This document shows, in pieces, positions 47,278-57,974 of a stretch of 64,000 bases of DNA. A program made the translations under genes and the position numbers. Source of the DNA: Curvularia sp. ZM96 (taxonomy: Eukaryota > Ascomycota > Dothideomycetes > Pleosporales > Pleosporaceae); the NCBI GenBank assembly GCA_022457065.1, contig JAJGBQ010000004.1, forward strand, positions 3,534,001 to 3,598,000, given 5' to 3'. The notes under the pieces are model-generated. The model did not search any database. It was not told the DNA's origin and saw only the letters and a program-made list of their open reading frames with translations. Positions within the stretch are counted from its first letter, which is position 1, and every line of letters begins with the position of its first letter.

Positions 47278-47922
47278 CGCTAGATTGGAGACCGCGATGC
47301 GGGTATGTCCCCATCACCACTATACCACGGAAAGAAACGCTTGACTGACTTGCTTATAGTACCGGACCGGAGTTCGAACAATGGATAATTAGCGGAGGAG
47401 TTTTTGGTGTTTAAAAAGGATGCAGAGATTTTATGTCAGGATGTTCGCGAGTTATGGCGTTAATGTTTAGGTTGTTACTGCTTATGGGATGATGATGTTC
47501 AATTTTTACAGCGTTGAGTTACAGGTGTTCTTTTCCCTTTCTTGGGCTTTCCTTGCGATAGATTAGGTGTCGGACGGAGTGATCGAAGAACTCAAAACAA
47601 GATAGAGTTCTAACGAGGCGTTTCTCACTCGTATATCCATACCACTTGAGTGTAGGAGAAAATACCATATCTACGCATTATTTCTTTGCTCATATATTTC
47701 TGTCCCAGCCTGTCACCCTTGAAATGATAGTTCGGAGCCAAATCCCACTTTTTGCACATCGCAAAGATAATTTGGTACTATATATTTCCCCATGCTTTAA
47801 CGCCGTCGCTGATGATAAGTCCCCCAGAAATACAATAAGCTGAAGTCTTTGGTAGTTTTAGAGTAGCATGGTTCAACAGAAACCACGGCCTTTTTGGAGA
47901 GGCGAAAAAGGAGAAAAGAGAT
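47278..47922. other. Intergenic between convergent genes
   Basis: 3' flanks of paralogue B and of PAF1; no other gene supported. Confidence 0.5.
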
Positions 47923-49334
47923 TTACTCTGCCACTTCAATGCCTTCGGCTCTCTTCCTGTAGATCTCCCGTCTTTCAGACGAGTCCGGATCTTTACCCGC
48001 TGCCTCGATGATATCGACCTTTGGCTGCTCCTCCGTCATGTCGACACGGCCCGGCCGTCTAGGCCTCAAGCTAGTCCTTTGTGTAATGGGGTAGAAGTAT
48101 GCCGCCTTTTGCAGCTTTGTGTCTCTTAGCAGCTCGTTTTCGTGCTTCTCGGGATCGTGTAGTGCAAGCGCGACTACATCGCCATAAGTATCACTGGGGT
48201 CACCGACTTGTTGCGAAGTCTCGTAGGTACGGACGTTGTCGTACTTGAAACACTTGCGCGGTTGGCCCTCGTCGTCTTCGGCAATATCGAAATCGATGTC
48301 GTTCTCGTTTGTGGGATCGTGGGTTGTGAAGTTTCGTTTGATACCGCGGACTTTGCTCTTGTCTGAAGGCAAGAAGAACTCGAACTGATACCGTGCAATA
48401 GGTGGCGGGACAGTTGGGTCGAGCTTGTGCGCTTGAAGATCCTCCATGTATTTTTCTTGGTCTTGAATGGTCTGGCCAGCAGGACGGAGAAGAGCAACAT
48501 CGAGTCGCGGGTCGTATGAAGGGTCGAGTGGGTTGTTGATGGGCGGTGCAGTGAATTTGAAGACCATGTATCCACCAGTGTCAGGCGTAGCGTCCCAGTC
48601 TGGCAAGAGCGGGTAAGAGTCGAGCAGCTTGAGGTTGGGGTTCCTGGGATGCTTGGGCTTGTTCCATGCCAACCGCTCTTCAGGTGTCGATTCCGCTGCC
48701 CTAATGTTCTCTGCGTTATCCTGTCCATTGTACGCATCCGCAGGATAAGCAATGTTGAAGCCCTTCAATATGTGTCGCGCGATGTTTGTAGGATCGTCCA
48801 GTGATGTTTCCACCTGTTTCCGCTTCCTGCGCAAGCGCATGGTGTTGGACGAGTTGCTGGACTCGAATTTCGAACCACCAGTAGTGCTTGAAGTAACGTA
48901 TTCCGTTCGTCGCAAGAACGTAGCACCCGTCGCATTGGTCGTTGACTTGCCAAGTGCATTTGGCGGTCGCATCAGCGCCTTGTCTGCCGCACTGAGCGGC
49001 GGCGGATGAGGCATGGCCTGGATAGCTACACGACGCGTCAGTTGCTGTGCGACATTTGCGCTGCAGGCTTGCACTTACCAGACTCGTCTCCATCAAATAC
49101 CTTGGGAATACCAACCAGATCGATGGGCATACCCAGCTCCGCATCCGCCTCAATGTTCAGCGACTGCTCTCGCGCAAGCCTGGATGCAAAGCCAGCGGAC
49201 GTGTATTGTCCGCTCGATAGGCCGGTGTTGGGAATGTCGAGCAGCTTGGGTGGGCATGGTGGAGGAGGAAGCGCATTCGAATATCTGATTTTTGCAATAT
49301 AGTCCTGATGGACGACTGGGCGTCCAGAGCTCAT
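47923..49334 (-). CDS. PAF1: PAF1, subunit of the Paf1 transcription elongation complex
   Basis: Exons 49334-49079 and 49025-47923 with a 53-nt intron give 452 residues. The start, HQDYIAKIRYSNALPPPPCPPKLLDIP, is the diagnostic Paf1 N-terminus. It is followed by LAREQSLNIEADAELGMPIDLVGIP, and the centre has TFLRRTEYVTSS, then DPTNIARHILKGFNIAYP. The later block PDTGGYMVFKFTAPP and the acidic DEEGQPRKCFKYDNVRTYE segment also match the family. The C-terminus is charged (RREIYRKRAEGIEVAE). Paf1 acts in the nucleus with Ctr9, Cdc73, Leo1 and Rtf1 on RNA polymerase II, promoting H2B ubiquitination and H3K4/K36 methylation. The intron splits codon 86. It ends convergently with the small gene at 47.1 kb. 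Confidence 0.94.
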
Positions 49335-49832
49335 CTTGTCGGCGAATTAGCAGATATCAAGTTTGGGCGATGGTAGTGAGTGCGCGGGTACGAGAGGGCC
49401 AAAGAAAGTTGAAGCTCGGAATGTCGACGCGCCATGCCTGGCCGCGCCAAGACCAACCCACGCTATCACCAGGGGCGTTCAATGTTCACGCCAGTCCCAT
49501 ATGCGGATGTTCATCAATTGGAGATTCCGCACAGGGCTGATCTAGTTCCAAAAAGTAGGCTCACTTTTAGATAGCATAGCTCAATTCCACTATAAACATA
49601 ACGACCGTATCAATTATTAGGTAAATGTTCTATGAAGACCCAGCTCCTATTTACAACCAACACTCGTACCATTATCCAGGTCTGTAATCTAATCACCGCC
49701 ATCAAAATGCATAGCTGCGTTTTCCCTTTACCAAAACGCCATTTTCATGTCCGATCCACATCAAACTGGCGAGCAAGTGAGCCAGCCGAAACTGGCGCTT
49801 CTCCTTACGAATGAGAAATGTCAGTTGCTCGT
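49335..49832. other. Intergenic PAF1 promoter / ERG25 3' flank
   Basis: No gene supported. Confidence 0.5.
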
Positions 49833-50809
49833 TTACTGTGCCTTCCTGAGCTTGGCCATCTTGCGCTCCCTGCGCTTCTTGGAGGCCTCAGCACCAGCTT
49901 CGGTGTCAAGGACAAAGTCCCACCACCTGAAGCTGCTAGCGTAGTTGCCAATGAACTTCTCGTGGTGAACGTCGTGGTGCTCAGCTCCGGCCCAGAAAGG
50001 CAGGAAGTGGTGCAGACTCCAGGGGAACTCGTAGCCGCTGTGGGCATCGATGGCTTGGGACAGACGGAACACAATCCAGATGTACATGGTAAGGATGTGA
50101 AGGTCCTTGGTGATGGCGCACCAAACGATGGGGACACCGACAGAACCGAAACCCAGGACCATGACCTCAATAGGCGAAGCGTATTCAGCGGCGAGACCGA
50201 AGGGAGCAGAGTACTGGTGATGGATCTTGTGGATGTTCTTGTACAGGAAAGAGCTTGCGTGCATAGCACGGTGCATCCAATAGTGCCATGCATCTTCGAA
50301 GACGAAGAAGATGGCGATCTGGTATGCCATCTTGTAGACGCTAGGGAAAGGAACAGAGGTCTCGAGGCCGAAGTACTGGCACATAGGGTGGAACAGCCAG
50401 ATCTGAGGGAGTTCGACAGTAAAGTGGGAAAGGAGGACGAGGAGGGCGCATTGAGTCTGCTCCCAACCGGTGGGGATCTTGTTCTGGGAGAAGTTAGGTT
50501 TGGTCCCAATGGAAGCATTGTGTCGTCAAAACGCACCTGCTGGATTTTGTAGCGGTGAAACCAGGGAATGCAGTCAATAATGATCCAGGGGAGCGAACGC
50601 CCGAAGTAAAACGCCTCGTGGATCACAAAAGACATGATGCCTGTGGCTAGAACGTCGTTGCCCATCCACGCGTACCAGGCCATCCACATCCTCTCGAGGT
50701 AGTTGAGCTGGACATTGTATTTGGAGATCTCCTCAAAAGAGCCCCAGTATGTGTCCTGCGCCATGGGCGTCAGGAAAGAGGTTGCGTTGTTCCTAATAGA
50801 GGTAAGCAT
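49833..50809 (-). CDS. ERG25: ERG25, sterol C-4 methyl oxidase
   Basis: Exons 50809-50537 and 50483-49833 with a 53-nt intron (CCTAAC branch) give 307 residues. The enzyme oxidises the 4-methyl groups of sterol intermediates in ergosterol synthesis in the ER membrane, passing products to ERG26/ERG27. The three histidine clusters of the fatty-acid hydroxylase superfamily are intact: HYWMH at 158-162, HKIHH at 176-180 and HHDVHH at 260-265, so the di-iron site should be functional. Hydrophobic spans lie near residues 55-72, 100-122, 140-153 and 200-232. The C-terminus is strongly basic (KKRRERKMAKLRK). The start at 50809 gives the MLTSIRNNATSF leader; a second in-frame ATG lies 15 codons on (MAQDTYWGSF). 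Confidence 0.96.
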
Positions 50810-51461
50810 CTGTGTTGTTGTCGTCGGTTGTGAATGGCTTTGGAGACGTACATTTTGCCGGCTCGCAGTGCGGAAGGGGGCGGTCGGCGTGTGTCTCTCT
50901 CTTTTGTTCTTCAGGGCGCGAAAAAGAAAGAAAGAAAAGACAGAATGACTGCAAGCGGCAGCAATGATGAATGAGCGATTGGCGGGAGCGCGGTGAGGTA
51001 CAAGTGAAGTAACGGCAAAGGAGGCGGATTAAATTGCAGATTGGCGGCGCCCTGATCGCCATTCGTACCACTTTTGCCACCCAGGTTCACTGCTGTTCCG
51101 GGAGGCCAACGCGTGCGTAGCCAGGAACTAGCGCCACGCCCGGCCAATCACAGGCAACCCGCCATACCCGTTGTGGCTGACCGCCTTGTGCGGCATGGGG
51201 AGATTCTTAGGGCATCGGCTTGAAGATTTCCGGCAGGCCTCATCGATTCACCTGCCCCTATGTATGTGGCCCGACTGTGTACTGTACATCGTGTCACGGT
51301 GAGCCCACCAGATGCTGATAAACACGTCCGACCCGCTTCCGTGGCGTTGCACTGCCCGTTGATAATGTCTGCGGCCATGTGGATGGCGAGAGAATGACGC
51401 GGTCCGCACAGCCAATCAAAGCACCCTGAGTACGATTGTCACGTGGTTGTATTCATAGTGA
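50810..51461. other. Intergenic, ERG25 promoter
   Basis: About 650 bp; no gene supported. I looked for sterol-response-type sites and saw none I would defend. Confidence 0.5.
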
Positions 51462-52902
51462 CTACGTACTGGAATTCTTTACATGTGCTTGCGGCCAAGG
51501 AGGGAGTGCCGATTCCCAACCATGCGTATACGATTGAACAGGCTCAATCTCTTCCAGATCCCACCCAGGTCGCCTGAAGTCATGGTGACTCGAACCATCC
51601 GAGCTTGTCGAGGGAATGATGGGCCTTCGGAGTACACTCGGAACAACGTTCGGTGTAAGTGTACCTTCTTCAATCAAACGCTCTGCTGGAGTTAGGCTGG
51701 ACTGCTCTCTGCATCCCGCTCTCTCCATTACTTGACGAATAAGCGGCCGCAAGAATGGTATCGAGCCTGCAATGAGACCAGCATGTTGTTCCACTTGGTT
51801 CCATACGAGGACATTCGCTGTGTTCAGGTCTCGCTGCTTAGGGCCAGAAAACCAGAGCAGGATGAAGCGAATTCGAACTGCCGACGCCGCAATAGCCATG
51901 ATACCGACCGAGAAGGTGGCGATGATCCCAAGACGCCGGTCTAGAGGCATCTTCCGAAGATTCATGAAAAGCACCATGGGTAATGACCAGATGATCACAT
52001 CAGTGACGAGATTGTAGCCAGCATTGACATTCCAGGCAGGTGCTGGGTTGTAGCAATGCCTGGATGGTTTACTGGCGATGCCTTTTGTCGGGACTGGAAG
52101 CGTCCATGCGTCAGCGACCGGATAGCAGACGAAGATTGAGGCAAGAGTAAAGGCAACTCCACCGCTGATGTTAATAGCGAGTAGAGCGCGGATGCTGTAG
52201 AGGAAGCGTTTGTTCAATGCCGAGATGTCATCATAGACTATTGTTGTCTTCTTAGCTGCATGTGCGTTGGAGATTGAGTATCAGGAAACCACAAGATGTC
52301 ATCTACAAAGAGACGAGGCGACGTACAAAGTAGAATCGATGTCTTGATCAGACAGAGGTCGATGACATAGTTTAGTCGGTTTACCCAACGGCACATTAAT
52401 TCTCTACCCAATAACACATAAAGTATTTCTGGGTCATGGTGCTTCGACATGTCAGTCTTCAACGGCCCAACCGTCACGGGAGTCTTACATGGACAAGCTT
52501 TTCGTCTATAATTCGAATCGTATACCAGTTAAACACTGCGGACGACCTGTGAAATAGAGGACGCGGGTCAATTTGGGTATCATGCCCAGTTGGAAAAGGT
52601 GCACCGTACCAAGTGGCAATCTGTAATATTGCCAGCCTAGATCTCTCAATGGAGGAATGAATGAACTTACGAGTGCCAGGAGCACGACCCAGTCGGAAGC
52701 AGCAAGCTTCCCCACGAGGAATTGTCTGGTATAAAATCTGGGATGGTTAGACAACAGGAAGATGATGTTCACTTGAAAATTGTTGGAATAGCTTGAATCA
52801 TTGTTCTCATCAGAAACAGACTTGCCTTAGAGCCACCACTACGGTTGAGGCACAGGTGAGTGCGAAACTTGTAACAACACATAGCCGTCCATGAGGAGCC
52901 AT
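51462..52902 (-). CDS. PTH11-like rhodopsin-domain integral membrane protein
   Basis: Five exons: 52902-52826, 52737-52671, 52620-52489, 52441-52327 and 52237-51462. Introns are 88, 50, 47 and 89 nt, giving 388 residues. The first intron has a GC donor (AG/GCAAGT), supported because it joins TVVVAL-R to FYTRQFLVGKLAASDWVVLLAL, the typical helix 1 and loop of the fungal rhodopsin-domain family. Exon 5 carries the family hallmarks LLFYDDISALNKRF, CYPVADAW, a loop with CYNPAPAWN, TDVIIWSLPMVLFMNLRKMPLDRRLGIIATFSVG and NVLVWNQVEQHAGLIAGSIPFLRPL. Relatives are putative receptors, some acting in host sensing. The segment encoded by exons 3-4 (about residues 49-131) matches the family poorly, so those two boundaries are the weakest. 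No CFEM domain is present. The tail is soluble and acidic. Confidence 0.82.
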
Positions 52903-54284
52903 CTGGAAGGAAAGTGAATGCAGAGACGACTAGCTCATCGAGGCGAACTGATCGATGTGAAGAAGTCTCTTACATATTTCAGCATCAAGGCGAGAGCTAA
53001 GCCAACGCCGTATCAAGGCCTGCGGGGAACAAAGACGCAAAGCTCAATTATCAAATCTATACGACAGCCCGTGGCGTACAACACCAATGCCATGATACCG
53101 CGGGCCGCATTACCACGCGCTGATCAGAGTTCAGGAGTAGCACAGCCAGCACAGGGTACACAGCGGCTCAGCAATGCTCAAGGGCCTGTGTATTCACTTG
53201 GGATTACCATAATAGGTTTAGCTCAACAACTTAGCGCCGATTACTACCGCTATTACAGTCACTGCCACTCAACCCAAACAGACCCCAACGATCGGAATCC
53301 CCGAAAACAGGAATATTGGGAATGGGACGAACAGCGAGGATCCTAAAGCTACATCACATCGCCTCCCTTCCTATACTCATGCCACTCAAGCATTGTCTGG
53401 GCGACGATGGTAGCTGCATCTTGGCATATGATGTTGTTCATAGTACTAAAGTCTGGTTCGCACGTGAGAAAGCCAACTATGCAGCCCAACCCTTACCGCC
53501 ACCACTAAATGCGGTTGATCTCCGTTACCATTACAGATTAATACAGCCCTTGTAGATGATCCCTGTTTTACTGCATATCTGATGGCACTGAGCTGAAGTC
53601 AAAGCTGAGAATCGTAGTTACTGTGTGGAGGCGAAAGGGACCGGCCTGTTTCGAAGAGGCGCCACCACATGGCATGCGGAGGGCTGAAGACGTTCATTTG
53701 ACACGTTCAACAACCTACCGGAGGTGTTCTACACATGCCGAGATCTGTACAATATGACAAGCATATGACAAGCCCATGCAAGGGATAGTGAGAGCTGGCC
53801 ACTTGCGCGCTGAGAATCAGCCAGTGGAACCTTCTGTTTGGCTGACATAGCAATGCTTGTATTCGAGTCTATCCAACGCCTGGAAACGCATCTAGACGCG
53901 TCGAAGGGTCGGGGCAACGCGGTAATTAGCCGCGGTCGCCGGCCTAGCGCGCCCCGAAGCCAAGTGATATCATCGCCTTTGAGCAAAAGTATTCGTCATG
54001 TTCGCAACTCCATCGCGCAGCATGCTTCGCTGCAGAATTACCTAGAAAACTGATTTTTATCTTCAGTCTCTTCCTGCGATGTCTCCGTCTAGACCATAGC
54101 CTTCTGGCTTCCTTACTTCCTTGCTCCCTCCCCGCTGTTGCCTTCAGCGCACCTTCCCTAGCATCAACCCAGCCGTAGCGTTTGACGAGGACTTCACCAC
54201 TCAGTCTTTTCACGTCCTTCCCACGTCCCACCTCTTGATAAGCCGTTGGGACCTCTGTCCCTTGTGTGAGAGTGCGCCCTCGAA
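52903..54284. other. Divergent intergenic region, PTH11-like / RAD26
   Basis: About 1.4 kb with no supported gene. A frame near 53088-53346 is open but shows no family features. Confidence 0.5.
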
Positions 54285-57200
54285 ATGTCGTCGCCCTCTG
54301 AACAAGAAGCGTCAGCTGTGGCGCCCGCCCTTCCCATTATCGCCACTTCAGGCGACGACACAGCACACGAAGAAATAGTGGAGGACGCCAACCAGGTTCC
54401 AGACGAAGGCATAACCTCAGATATGGACGAAGCGACGAGACTCAGGTTTCTGACAACCGGCACTCGAGCACAGGATGACTTGGAACGGGATATTGGCCGG
54501 CAGGCAGACCAGATGCTCATGGAGCAAGCCGATGCTCGGGATCAAAAGCGCATAGAAAAACTGGAAGGCGAAGCAAAGCGAGCGGAGGCTGCTATACAGA
54601 AGCTCAAGAACCGCCTGGCCCTGCCAGCTCTCGACACACAGAAAGCAAAACTTCGTGGCGAGATAGCAGCGTATCGACAGAAGATCGACGACTTGGACAA
54701 GGAGATGGATGGCATACAACAACGTATCAACGATCGCCACAAGGAACCTGGCGTCGACGACCCAGCAGGAGAGGGTGCAAATGGGCCACTGCCCAATGAG
54801 ACTCAACGCGAGTGGCTCATCCGCACAGGAAAGATCACACCGTTTTCTAAGTTAGCGCAGAACCAACCAGGCTCGGGGACCCTGGGGGAAGTCATGTTGG
54901 ACGCCGAGGTTGAGGACATGGTGGTTGAGGCGGCGAAAGGGCCAGTGTCGCATCGCAATTTGATGAAGCCTGGCTTTGAAGATGTCGAGACCAGCTCAGA
55001 AGCTCCTAGCCCACGTCCTCCAACACGACCGAGGAAGCGGAGGAAGGCCACTCCTGCTAGCGAGTCAGGTGCAGACCACGGCTTCACCGATCCGGACTCT
55101 GACGATGCATTCGAGCCTGGCATGACTGATCGCCAGCTTGCGGCGCTAGACGAGTCGGACGAAGACTTGGAAGATACGGCTGAAGATGATTCATATGCCG
55201 AGGAGACTACCGGGCGTAAACGCAAAGCCAAGGGCAAAAAGTCGAAGAAGGCCAAATCCGTATCTGCTGAAGAACCAGCGGTTGAGGACCTTGCCGGCGT
55301 TGACGATGGCAATGAGCGAGTCTATCGGAAGCGCGTAGAAGCTTGGTCAAAGAGTCGCGCAGCTGCTAGGAAGAAGGCGAAAGCCAATAGCGGTGAGACA
55401 ACTGCAGATGAAGATGGTGAAGAAGAGTGTTACCAGCCTCATCCAACCGAACCTGATACGGAGTTTGACGGTGGTTTTCGAATTCCTGGTGATATCTACC
55501 CAGCATTGTTCGATTACCAGAAGACCGGTGTGCAATGGCTGTGGGAACTATACTCTCAGAACGTGGGTGGTATCATTGGAGATGAGATGGGATTGGGAAA
55601 GACAATCCAGGCCATCAGCTTCGTCGCTGGCCTGCACTATTCGAAGTTGCTTACCAAGCCTGTCATTGTGGTATGTCCAGCAACCGTCATGAAGCAGTGG
55701 GTGAACGAATTTCACCGCTGGTGGCCGGCCCTGCGGGTTTCCATTCTACACACGTCTGGTAGTGGTATGCTAGATACCCGACGTGAAGACCGCATAGAGC
55801 AAGAGATGGAGCTTCGGAATTATGGTGACTATGACACAACTCTGACTGGCGCTGGCAAAGCTGCCAAAAAGATACTCGAGAAGGTCAAACGCGATGGACA
55901 CGTGCTCGTTACTACTTACTCAGGATTACAAACTTACGCTGAATTTCTGATTCCAACTGAATGGGAATGTGCCATCTTAGATGAGGGACACAAAATTCGA
56001 AACCCCAACACTGCCATCACTATTCATTGCAAAGAGCTTCGCACACCAAACCGCATCATTCTCTCGGGAACGCCAATGCAGAACAACCTTACGGAGCTTT
56101 GGTCACTGTTTGACTTTGTGTTTCCCATGCGGCTTGGTACGCTTGTCAACTTTCGCAATCAGTTTGAGTTTCCAATCAAACGTGGTGGATATGCAAATGC
56201 CTCGAACCTGGAGTTTGAGACAGCAGTGCGATGCGCTGAGACCTTAAAGGATGCAGTCAGCCCATACTTGCTCCAACGCTTCAAGGCCGATGTAGCAACC
56301 GACCTGCCGCAAAAGAAGGAACAAGTACTGTTTTGTAAACTGACACGACAACAGCGACAAGCTTACGAGTCGTTTCTAGCATCAGAAGATATGAAGTCAA
56401 TTGCTAGTGGCAAGCGACAGATGCTTTATGGTGTTGATTATCTTCGCAAGATATGCAATCATCCCGACCTCACCGAGCACAAGACCTTGTCGAAGAAGCC
56501 TGGGTATGACTATGGCAATGCCAACAAATCGGGAAAGATGCAGGTCGTCAAGGAGTTACTGTCGCTGTGGAAGAAAGGTGGACACAAGACATTGCTATTC
56601 GCACAGCATCGCATCATGCTCGATATTCTGCAAAAGTTCATCAGCCAGCTTCCTGACATTAACTGGCGGCGAATGGATGGCGAAACACCCATCAAAGATC
56701 GGCAGAACATGGTGGACGAGTTCAACAAAGACCCTAATCTACACGTCTTCTTGCTCACCACAAAAGTTGGCGGTCTCGGTGTCAACCTCACGGGTGCTAA
56801 CCGTGTCATCATCTTCGACCCAGACTGGAACCCATCGACTGACATCCAGGCCCGCGAGCGATCGTGGCGTCTCGGGCAGAAGCGAGAGGTCGAGATCTAC
56901 CGCCTGATGTCTGCTGGTACTATTGAGGAGAAGATCTACCACCGCCAGATCTTCAAGCAGTTCCTGACAAACAAAGTACTGAAGGATCCTAAGCAGCGAC
57001 AGACGTTCCAAATGAGTGACCTGCATGACTTGTTCACGCTGGGTGCTGAGAATGTAGAGACAGAAACCGGCAATTTGTTTCGTGGCTCAGAAGTCAAGTT
57101 TGAAGAAGATGGCAAGACGGCAGGAGCGGAGAGCAACGATGCTACAGCGGCTGAAGATCTCGCGGCCGTAAAAGGTATATCACGATCCGAAGCTTTCCAA

Positions 57201-57974
57201 GCTCCTGTCTCGGACTCTGAGGAGGCTTCCGCCACGAACGAGGAGGGAGCTACAGGTGACAATAAGCCTCCGGCCGATTCGCGTCTCATGTCCACCATCT
57301 TCGCCAAAACTGGCGTCCACTCGGTCCTCGAGCACGACGCCATCATGAACTCGACAGCCGGTGGGCGCAGACGCAAAGTCCAAGCCGATCCCGCTTACAT
57401 CCAACGCGAAGCTAAGCGACAAGCCGCCCTAGCAGCCGAGCAGCTGAAGAAAAGCATGGAAGAGGCAAGGAATATTCCTGCAGGGACACCAACGTGGACC
57501 GGACAATTTGGTCAAGCAGGACGTCCAGAGGCACCCCGAGGCGGGCCATCTACACGCGGTGGTCGCGGTGGTCGAAGCGGAGGCCGTGGTGGCCTCCCGT
57601 CTTCAACCTCTATCCTCAACAACCTCGCCGCCCGGCAAGGTCGACCAGTACCCAGCACTGCACCAGACGGCACTACCAACGCTGCAGCTTCTTCTGCTCC
57701 TACAACACCACAGACCTTCCGCGGCCGTCGTATGCTCGAAATGATTCGCGACTTTATGCTTACACATGGTGGTACCGTCCCGAGTCGTATGCTCGTCGAC
57801 CACTTTGACCACTACTGTCGTGCGCAGCCCGGCCGCAACGAAGAGTTCAAGGAGATGCTCAAGTTGATTGCGACGCTAGAGAAGAGCGGTAGTGCGCAGA
57901 GGGGGAGGTGGGTGTTGAAAGATGAGTGGAGGACTCCGCCAGCGAGAGGTGCGAATGGTGCGCGTCGTGGCTAG
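54285..57974 (+). CDS. RAD26: RAD26/CSB (ERCC6-like) SNF2-family DNA-dependent ATPase
   Basis: One exon, 1229 residues. Residues 45-75 carry the CSB N-terminal latch (LRFLTTGTRAQDDLERDIGRQADQ), followed by a coiled coil to about 150. Basic nuclear signals follow (RPRKRRK, GRKRKAKGKKSKKAK) with acidic stretches between. The SNF2 ATPase has Walker A DEMGLGKT at 433-440, DEGH box at 566-569, SGTPMQNNLTELWSL, and motif VI QARERSWRLGQ at 855-865. After the motor come an acidic linker, an RGG-rich stretch (about 1085-1105) and a winged-helix-like end (about 1145-1222) beginning GRRMLEMIRDFML, as in CSB. The protein binds stalled RNA polymerase II and starts transcription-coupled repair. ATG at 54285 begins MSSPSEQEAS. 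No introns at all in 3.7 kb is notable beside its spliced neighbours. Confidence 0.95.
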   Translation: MSSPSEQEASAVAPALPIIATSGDDTAHEEIVEDANQVPDEGITSDMDEATRLRFLTTGTRAQDDLERDIGRQADQMLMEQADARDQKRIEKLEGEAKRAEAAIQKLKNRLALPALDTQKAKLRGEIAAYRQKIDDLDKEMDGIQQRINDRHKEPGVDDPAGEGANGPLPNETQREWLIRTGKITPFSKLAQNQPGSGTLGEVMLDAEVEDMVVEAAKGPVSHRNLMKPGFEDVETSSEAPSPRPPTRPRKRRKATPASESGADHGFTDPDSDDAFEPGMTDRQLAALDESDEDLEDTAEDDSYAEETTGRKRKAKGKKSKKAKSVSAEEPAVEDLAGVDDGNERVYRKRVEAWSKSRAAARKKAKANSGETTADEDGEEECYQPHPTEPDTEFDGGFRIPGDIYPALFDYQKTGVQWLWELYSQNVGGIIGDEMGLGKTIQAISFVAGLHYSKLLTKPVIVVCPATVMKQWVNEFHRWWPALRVSILHTSGSGMLDTRREDRIEQEMELRNYGDYDTTLTGAGKAAKKILEKVKRDGHVLVTTYSGLQTYAEFLIPTEWECAILDEGHKIRNPNTAITIHCKELRTPNRIILSGTPMQNNLTELWSLFDFVFPMRLGTLVNFRNQFEFPIKRGGYANASNLEFETAVRCAETLKDAVSPYLLQRFKADVATDLPQKKEQVLFCKLTRQQRQAYESFLASEDMKSIASGKRQMLYGVDYLRKICNHPDLTEHKTLSKKPGYDYGNANKSGKMQVVKELLSLWKKGGHKTLLFAQHRIMLDILQKFISQLPDINWRRMDGETPIKDRQNMVDEFNKDPNLHVFLLTTKVGGLGVNLTGANRVIIFDPDWNPSTDIQARERSWRLGQKREVEIYRLMSAGTIEEKIYHRQIFKQFLTNKVLKDPKQRQTFQMSDLHDLFTLGAENVETETGNLFRGSEVKFEEDGKTAGAESNDATAAEDLAAVKGISRSEAFQAPVSDSEEASATNEEGATGDNKPPADSRLMSTIFAKTGVHSVLEHDAIMNSTAGGRRRKVQADPAYIQREAKRQAALAAEQLKKSMEEARNIPAGTPTWTGQFGQAGRPEAPRGGPSTRGGRGGRSGGRGGLPSSTSILNNLAARQGRPVPSTAPDGTTNAAASSAPTTPQTFRGRRMLEMIRDFMLTHGGTVPSRMLVDHFDHYCRAQPGRNEEFKEMLKLIATLEKSGSAQRGRWVLKDEWRTPPARGANGARRG

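Noticed and set aside
53088..53346. Open frame upstream of RAD26
   Set aside because: No promoter, splice or domain support; looks like chance in intergenic DNA.
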